From positions 4,442,001-4,506,000 of the forward strand of contig NZ_CP011801.1 in NCBI RefSeq assembly GCF_001273775.1: 64,000 nucleotides of DNA, in the 5' to 3' direction. The stretch comes from Nitrospira moscoviensis (lineage in GTDB: Bacteria; Nitrospirota; Nitrospiria; Nitrospirales; Nitrospiraceae). A program made the position numbers and the translations under genes. Position 1 is the stretch's first letter. Each line of letters starts with the position of its first letter. Below, piece by piece: positions 58,846 through 64,000 of this stretch. The notes under the pieces were generated by a model, which was given only the letters and a program-made list of their open reading frames with translations, was not told the origin of the DNA and did no database searches.

Positions 58846-59604
58846 TCAATCACAGCGCCAGGCGCCGTTCAACCGTTTGGCGAAGGCTCCGGTGCCTCCA
58901 GCGGCGCATGGATTGGTAAAGGCGCAATCCGGGCAGTAATACATCGTCCCGTTCGGTGAGGCCGGCAACGACGCGAACGGCTTTTTCCCTATTTGCATGG
59001 CGCCATCGTCGGCGACATCGAAGACCTTCGTGCCGGTCAGTTGTCCGGCTCCTCGTCCGACGCTTAACCCAACAGAGCCGTAGGCCTGAATGAGTGATGG
59101 GTACACACCTGTATATCTATAGGATGGTAGACCAAATGCTATGATTGAGGCTCCCGCCACAGTACCGGAATTATCGTTACCGACAGCTAACATATAGGAA
59201 AGATCCTGAGTGCCATCATTATAAATAGGTTGTGCCCAATTAGGAGGGCCTAACCAAAATTCGTTGGCGATATTCGTGCTATGCGTGATATGGACCGCAC
59301 CGTTTCTTTCAACCCGAAAATGAGGCGCAATGATATCATCCGCGGTGTGTGTGATTTTGAACGAGTTGCCGGTTAAATCCCCGTACATTCCTCTGACCGT
59401 AAAGTATGTTTCTCCATTCGCACATCCATGGAACGTAGGGCAAATATTTCCGGATAATTGAAGTAAGGCCTGATTAGGAGCAGAGAGAACGACCAGCGGG
59501 TCTTCCATCACAGTTGATCCCTGACCCAGTGTGACTCCGCTCCCAGCCCAAATTGTCCCAAGTCCACACAGACCGACTACAACCATGCGTTTCCAAATTT
59601 GCAT
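58846..59604 (-). CDS. Secreted protein with phage-tail-like C-terminus
   Basis: A 252-residue protein with a signal peptide (MVVVGLCGLGTIWAGSGVTL) and a beta-rich body (NGETYFTVRGMYGDLTGNSF, FRVERNGAVHITHSTNIANE). The end, SPNGTMYYCPDCAFTNPCAA followed by AFAKRLNGAWRCD, has a four-Cys knot like those closing phage tail or collar proteins. An upstream start at 59652 is possible. The gene is AT-richer than its neighbours by eye, suggesting acquisition. It may be a surface fibre or matrix protein. Confidence 0.55.
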   Translation of the reverse strand: MQIWKRMVVVGLCGLGTIWAGSGVTLGQGSTVMEDPLVVLSAPNQALLQLSGNICPTFHGCANGETYFTVRGMYGDLTGNSFKITHTADDIIAPHFRVERNGAVHITHSTNIANEFWLGPPNWAQPIYNDGTQDLSYMLAVGNDNSGTVAGASIIAFGLPSYRYTGVYPSLIQAYGSVGLSVGRGAGQLTGTKVFDVADDGAMQIGKKPFASLPASPNGTMYYCPDCAFTNPCAAGGTGAFAKRLNGAWRCD

Positions 59605-59699
59605 CGGCGCTCTCAGCAAAATAGTGATGGAGCTCCACCTAAGTTTAGCCATAGAGACAATCGCTAAGCGTTCCTAGCACTCGGACCTCATGGATTCAG

Positions 59700-60842
59700 T
59701 TAGTCTCTTCGGACCACTACATTCCACGTACCGCTTGCGAGGTCAATCGTCCCACCTGTCTCATTTTGAAGTCGGATCTTAACTGTATCAGCCGCGCTGA
59801 CGTAACCAGTACAGGTTATGCCTTGCAAATCATATGGGGGACGTACTTCTACTCCATGCAGGAATGTCGCTCCAGTTACCGTAATGGCTGAAGAGGTCTC
59901 CCCTGCACCGTCGGCGAGACTACCGGGATTCCATGTAATAGACCCCCGCAAGGGTTGCAATCGTAAAACAGACGGATCTATTGAGACGCTGGAGCCCCAC
60001 TTCGACCAATCGAAATTCGCGGTATCGATTTTGATGTTCGACGAGCCGCTGAGCCCATAGATCCAGCCTTGAAAACTGTTATTTGCTCGTGTCGCATAGG
60101 TGCCAATGATATACGAATTTTTGCACCCATCCTTTACCGCAATGGCTACAGCGCTATTGTCGGCAATGAGCTGTCCGCCGAACATGCGAAACGCGGCGGT
60201 TGAGTCCCCGCTCGGTTCAAGCGAGACACCATATTGCCCCAGGCGCTCGCTATAGAGCCCCAACACCGTGATTTGCCCTCCTAGATGCAGAATACCGGTA
60301 CCGCAAGTTTCTACATCGCACCCAACGAGGGTTGCCGTGCCGCAGCCGTTCGCAAATTTGAAGCCCACCGTGAAATAGTCTCCATCTGACCTGACGATTA
60401 CATGGTCATAGACGACATCATTGCCGCTGGTCTGCAGGATTGCTGCCTCAGTGCATTCGTAAGTGGTATCAAGATGGATTCGTATATCCTTCAGTTTTAT
60501 GCTGTAGCAATCTTGCAGGGTAATGTAGGTCGCGGGAGGCGTCGTCCCCTGAACCCAGATCATGAGATTTTCAATGAAACAGTGATGAACGGATGCTATG
60601 GAGAAAGCGGCACAGTTGTATGGGCGTAGAACCGCGCCAAAACTACCGCCTGTATTGGCGCCAATAATGTGAATCCCGACGGCAGGTAGCGTTAAGGGGC
60701 TGGTTGTCTTATAGACTCCAGGTGAAAATAGAAGCGTGCCACCGGAACCGCCGACATTTGTAATCGCAGATTGAATCGCACTCGTGTCATCCGTGACCCC
60801 GTCTCCTATCGCGCTAAACGCTCTCACATCGACGATGTACAT
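59700..60842 (-). CDS. Pectate-lyase-3-type parallel beta-helix protein
   Basis: A 380-residue right-handed beta-helix protein starting VRAFSAIGDGVTDDTSAIQS, the hallmark of the pectate lyase superfamily/tail-spike N-terminus. Repeated helical turns (IIGANTGGSFGAVL, GSSNIKIDTANFDW) follow. Such proteins cut or bind polysaccharide. No signal peptide is seen. GAAAG precedes the ATG. It is AT-richer than the surrounding region and, with the tail-like neighbour, resembles a captured tail-spike pair placed in the polysaccharide locus. A four-unit Pho-type array lies 48 bases upstream. Confidence 0.75.
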   Translation of the reverse strand: MYIVDVRAFSAIGDGVTDDTSAIQSAITNVGGSGGTLLFSPGVYKTTSPLTLPAVGIHIIGANTGGSFGAVLRPYNCAAFSIASVHHCFIENLMIWVQGTTPPATYITLQDCYSIKLKDIRIHLDTTYECTEAAILQTSGNDVVYDHVIVRSDGDYFTVGFKFANGCGTATLVGCDVETCGTGILHLGGQITVLGLYSERLGQYGVSLEPSGDSTAAFRMFGGQLIADNSAVAIAVKDGCKNSYIIGTYATRANNSFQGWIYGLSGSSNIKIDTANFDWSKWGSSVSIDPSVLRLQPLRGSITWNPGSLADGAGETSSAITVTGATFLHGVEVRPPYDLQGITCTGYVSAADTVKIRLQNETGGTIDLASGTWNVVVRRD

Positions 60843-60890
60843 ATTCTTTCCCCGTGCTTAGAAGATATTGCGAAATTATTGCAGCTTCCT

Positions 60891-60929
60891 GTTACATGGC
60901 ACTCAAAGAGGGGTTAAGAAAACGTAAAG
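60891..60929 (-). promoter_or_regulatory. Four-unit Pho-box-like array before the beta-helix gene
   Basis: GTTACA (60891), CTCAAA (60902), GTTAAG (60913) and GTAAAG (60924) at 11-base steps, 48 bases from the start at 60842. Confidence 0.55.
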
Positions 60930-61010
60930 GTGGTGGGCACAGCCTCCGAGGCACTAGCTGTACAGAGACTCAGTTTCTGCTTGTCCCAGGAATGGCGAGA
61001 AAGCTCTAGA

Positions 61011-62900
61011 TCACTCGAACCAGCATTCGTGCCAGAGCACGAGATTCAGCAGATTCCAGATCTTGAAACTGTTGAATCGAGGCTGATGGCGGTGGCTTTC
61101 AAAAAGACGACGGACTTCGCCGGCGTCGAATCGCTCTCGGATCAACCGACTTTTCGATACCCGTTCTTGCGCGAAGGAGGCCAGACGACCGGTCAGCATG
61201 TTGGTGGCGGACCCGCAAAATCCCCATTTCTTCCGGTCAATGATCTCGTCGGGAATGATCCCGCGCGCAGCTTGCTTGAGAAGATACTTAGTCTTCCCCT
61301 TTTTGTATTTCAGATCGGATGGAATCGTAAGGGCGAATTCCACCAGGTCTTCGTCGAGAAACGGCACGCGCGTTTCGATCGACTGGGCCATGCTCATCTT
61401 ATCCACGCGCATGAGCAGCAATTCGGGCAGGCGATTTTTCAACTCGACGTTGATGATGCGGAGCAGCGGGTCGTGCGCCGGTAGATCGCGCATCAGCTCG
61501 GCGATCCACCGCCCGGACGTAGAACAGGCTCCTCGTCCTCCCTGTAGCAGCCGATCCTTCTCGCCGTCCCAGAACGCAATCGCGTTTCCCAGAAAAAGCG
61601 GTTCATCCTCAGCCGCCCTTCTGCAGGCATCGGCCAACTCGGGTGCCGCGCGACCGGCAGCCGCACCGGCGACTATCCGCCGCAAGCTCAGGGGCAGCTT
61701 CTTGTAACGACTGAAGACGCCGGACTCCCACCCGGCAAACTGGTGATAGGTCCGGTATCCGGCAAACAATTCATCACTGCCCTCGCCGACTTGAATGACC
61801 AGCGTGCCGGAATTATGCGCAAGCTTCGAAAGGTAATAAATCGGCACACAGACCGGATCGGCAAGCGGCTCGTCCTGGGCATAGGGCATCTTCGGCAGAA
61901 AATGGAGAAAGTCATCTTCGTCGATCACCAACTCATGATGACGGGCGCCGAAATGTCCGGCGACCTGTCGGGCATGCTCGAACTCGTTCGAGGCATCTCC
62001 CTTGATGCCGATGGAGAATGTTTCAACCGGCTTGTCCAGCAGCTCCGCCATCAAGGCCACATTCAACGACGAATCCACGCCGCCGCTGAGGAATGCGCCG
62101 AACGGCACGTCTGAAACCATGCGCCTGGCGACAGACTGCCGCAACAAACGCCGAAGCTCAGCCACCGCTTCCGGTTCCGTCAGTCGAGCGCGGCCGGGGA
62201 CAAATGCCGCCGGATCCCAAAAACGGGTGTGCGCAGGACGGCCGCGCCGATCGATGCGCAGATACGTTCCTGCCTCGAGTTTCTGAATGCCCTCGAAGAA
62301 CGTGAGCGGCGCGGGCGCGTTCGCGAACGTTAAATAATGATATAACGCCTCGTCGTTGAGCGCGGCCTTCGCACCAGGAGCAGCAAGTATCGCCTTGATC
62401 TCCGAAGCAAAGACGAACCCCGCCGGCTGTCGCGAGTAATAGAGGGGCTTGACGCCCAGCGGATCACGGACCAGCGTCAACGAACCGTCCGTTTGGTCGA
62501 AGAGCGCAAATGCATACATGCCGCGGAGACGCTTCAAACATCCGTCCAGCCCCCACTCCCGCACCCCGTACAGAACGACTTCCGTATCGGTGTGCGAACG
62601 AAAGGCGTATCGCCCGCTCTCCGAGAGCAGCCGCCGGAGCTCACGGTAGTTGAAGATTTCTCCGTTGAAGACAATCCGGAGAGATCCGTCCGCCGTCGAC
62701 ATGGGTTGCCGCCCAAGCGGGGACAGATCGATGATCGACAACCGGCGATGGCCCAGCCCGACAAAAAGGCCGGAATCCCGATGGATGAACAAGCCGGCAT
62801 CATCCGGACCTCTCTGCACCATGCAATCCCGCATGGCGGCGAGGTGCTCCTCCGCGATGCCCCGACCGGCCGTGTCAAAGACTCCGACGATGCCGCACAT
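61011..62900 (-). CDS. asnB: Asparagine synthetase (glutamine-hydrolysing), AsnB type
   Basis: A 629-residue two-domain amidotransferase. The N-terminal glutaminase begins MCGIVGVFDTAG with the catalytic Cys2 and has LSIIDLSPLGRQPMSTADGS and RIVFNGEIFNYRELRRLL. The synthetase half has the ATP pyrophosphatase loop FGAFLSGGVDSSLNVALMAE. Homologues in polysaccharide loci amidate uronic acids rather than make free asparagine; the exosortase context favours that role, but the sequence does not decide. It lies 16 bases downstream of the glycosyltransferase gene. Confidence 0.88.
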   Translation of the reverse strand: MCGIVGVFDTAGRGIAEEHLAAMRDCMVQRGPDDAGLFIHRDSGLFVGLGHRRLSIIDLSPLGRQPMSTADGSLRIVFNGEIFNYRELRRLLSESGRYAFRSHTDTEVVLYGVREWGLDGCLKRLRGMYAFALFDQTDGSLTLVRDPLGVKPLYYSRQPAGFVFASEIKAILAAPGAKAALNDEALYHYLTFANAPAPLTFFEGIQKLEAGTYLRIDRRGRPAHTRFWDPAAFVPGRARLTEPEAVAELRRLLRQSVARRMVSDVPFGAFLSGGVDSSLNVALMAELLDKPVETFSIGIKGDASNEFEHARQVAGHFGARHHELVIDEDDFLHFLPKMPYAQDEPLADPVCVPIYYLSKLAHNSGTLVIQVGEGSDELFAGYRTYHQFAGWESGVFSRYKKLPLSLRRIVAGAAAGRAAPELADACRRAAEDEPLFLGNAIAFWDGEKDRLLQGGRGACSTSGRWIAELMRDLPAHDPLLRIINVELKNRLPELLLMRVDKMSMAQSIETRVPFLDEDLVEFALTIPSDLKYKKGKTKYLLKQAARGIIPDEIIDRKKWGFCGSATNMLTGRLASFAQERVSKSRLIRERFDAGEVRRLFESHRHQPRFNSFKIWNLLNLVLWHECWFE

Positions 62901-62916
62901 CGTTACGTTCCTTTAC

Positions 62917-64000
62917 CTATCGGACCTGGTGCCGTTCGGTTCCGCCGACCCCGACCGACGCAACGTCGCGACGAGGACGCCATCCTCCTGACGCAAGCGT
63001 AAACAAATCACCGACGTGTCGGACGAATCGCTCGCTCGTATAGAACCGCTCAAATCGTTGCCGAGCATTCCGACCCATTCGTTCAATCTCCTCCGGACGG
63101 TCGAGGAACCAGAGAATTTGCTCGGCAAGATGCTTGGGATCACCGGACCGGACTTCGAGCCCGCACTCTCCTTCTGTGACGGTATCCCTCAGGCAACCCC
63201 GGTCCGTGAACAGCACGGGCAAGCCGGAGGCCATCGCCTCAAGGACGACGAGCGGCTGGCCTTCTTGCTGTACGCCGGGAAACACAAACAGGTCCGCCGA
63301 TGAGTAGATCGATCGTTTGTGGTCCAGGGTGGAAACAGGTCCGGTAAACACGACGTGGCCTGTCAGTCCATGGCGAGCGATCATCGCTTCCGCTTGCCGG
63401 CGATCCTCTTCATCCGACCAAGGACCGGCAAGTATGAACTCCACATCCCGGCGAACTTTCACGATGATCGGGATTGCAGACAACAAGACAAGAGCACCCT
63501 TCAGCCGACTCAAGGTGCTCAAGTGTAAAATTCGAAACCGGCGCGGCTTGTGCGGCTCATGCGGCAGCTTTCGGACCACAGGCCAACTGATACCGTTCGG
63601 TACGACGGCAATTCGATACGGCGCCATGAGTCCGTCAAAGACGTGTCGGAGCGACTCACCTAATACCGCCACGTACGACACCCGCCGGAGGACCATCCGC
63701 ACAGAGGCCTTCATGAGGAACCATCGGCTGTCATACCAGGTCCTGAAATTCCCGCCGTGCAGATGCAGCACCACCTGAGAGCCGGAGAGCCAAGCCGGCA
63801 GGATCAAGAAACTGTCGCGCAGGAAACCGATCGTCGATTGGGAGAGCGGCAGATACGTCACCGCCGGTCGTTCCTCTCGCAGCATCGCGATCAGTCTCCA
63901 CCATTGCTTGAGGAACAGCACAACGTCGTGGAGATCCGGTTTGTCGACATGCTGAATCCCGCGGCGGTCGGACAGGTCGAGATGTTCCAATCGAAACCGC
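62917..64000 (-). CDS. GT4-family glycosyltransferase (runs off the right edge)
   Basis: At least 361 residues of a GT-B enzyme, open to the window edge on the 5' side. The donor-binding half has RFRILHLSTLSRLKGALVLL, FILAGPWSDEEDRRQAEAMI and DLFVFPGVQQEGQPLVVLEA, including the EX7E-type motif. The N-terminal half contains VVLHLHGGNFRTWYDSRWFL. It should add a sugar to the exopolysaccharide repeat. The true start is outside the window. Confidence 0.85.
   Translation of the reverse strand, partial: RFRLEHLDLSDRRGIQHVDKPDLHDVVLFLKQWWRLIAMLREERPAVTYLPLSQSTIGFLRDSFLILPAWLSGSQVVLHLHGGNFRTWYDSRWFLMKASVRMVLRRVSYVAVLGESLRHVFDGLMAPYRIAVVPNGISWPVVRKLPHEPHKPRRFRILHLSTLSRLKGALVLLSAIPIIVKVRRDVEFILAGPWSDEEDRRQAEAMIARHGLTGHVVFTGPVSTLDHKRSIYSSADLFVFPGVQQEGQPLVVLEAMASGLPVLFTDRGCLRDTVTEGECGLEVRSGDPKHLAEQILWFLDRPEEIERMGRNARQRFERFYTSERFVRHVGDLFTLASGGWRPRRDVASVGVGGTERHQVR

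Overview
The window is a GC-rich bacterial chromosome segment, most likely from a Nitrospira-like member of the Nitrospirota. This is an inference from the gene set (copper nitrite reductase with an attached cytochrome c domain, VPLPA-type exosortase sorting signals, CYTH-CHAD protein, DUF5132 proteins, short CxxC zinc-ribbon proteins). No rRNA, tRNA or CRISPR array was recognised, so the taxonomic call is not firm.

Layout. 1-346 is the end of an IS21-family insertion sequence cut by the window edge. 404-3848 holds a rhodanese, an outer-membrane protein and nirK, followed by about 1.4 kb without a convincing gene. 5.2-15 kb is a phosphate-control region: a canonical PhoB-like regulator, small lipoproteins and zinc-finger proteins, the complete pstSCAB-phoU operon and a second PhoB-like regulator with a degenerate receiver. 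15.2-19.3 kb holds a metal P-type ATPase with HMA-like and tandem DUF5132 proteins. 19.4-28.2 kb holds a CYTH-CHAD polyphosphate-type protein, a PhoX phosphatase, VPLPA-CTERM proteins, a single-domain response regulator, a Pal-like lipoprotein and a hydrolase. 28.4-32.2 kb is a probable lipid-remodelling operon: PlcP-like phospholipase C, a membrane aminotransferase fusion and a PEMT-like methyltransferase. 32.2-36.7 kb has a ParE-type toxin-antitoxin pair and a glycosyltransferase operon. 36.3-41 kb has a CBS protein, a third PhoB-like regulator, a second PstS and an OprP-like porin. 41.1-57.5 kb is one long minus-strand exopolysaccharide/exosortase operon. 57.8-64 kb continues with a methyltransferase, two atypical surface or tail-like proteins, an AsnB-type amidotransferase and a partial glycosyltransferase.

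The unifying signal is a recurring regulatory element. At eighteen places, direct repeats resembling (G/C)TTAAC lie at exact 11-base intervals, usually about 50-65 bases before a start codon. They precede the PhoB-like regulators, pstS, phoX, the second pstS, the porin, the CBS protein, the glycosyltransferase operon and the exopolysaccharide genes, and lie between the hydrolase and plcP genes. This spacing is that of PhoB/PhoP boxes, so much of the window reads as one clustered phosphate-starvation regulon. It would link phosphate capture (porin, PstS, PstSCAB, PhoX), replacement of phospholipids (PlcP, glycosyltransferase, aminotransferase-methyltransferase) and matrix production (exosortase polysaccharide locus). 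The lipid operon and the two PhoB paralogues with degenerate receivers are the parts most likely to be undescribed.
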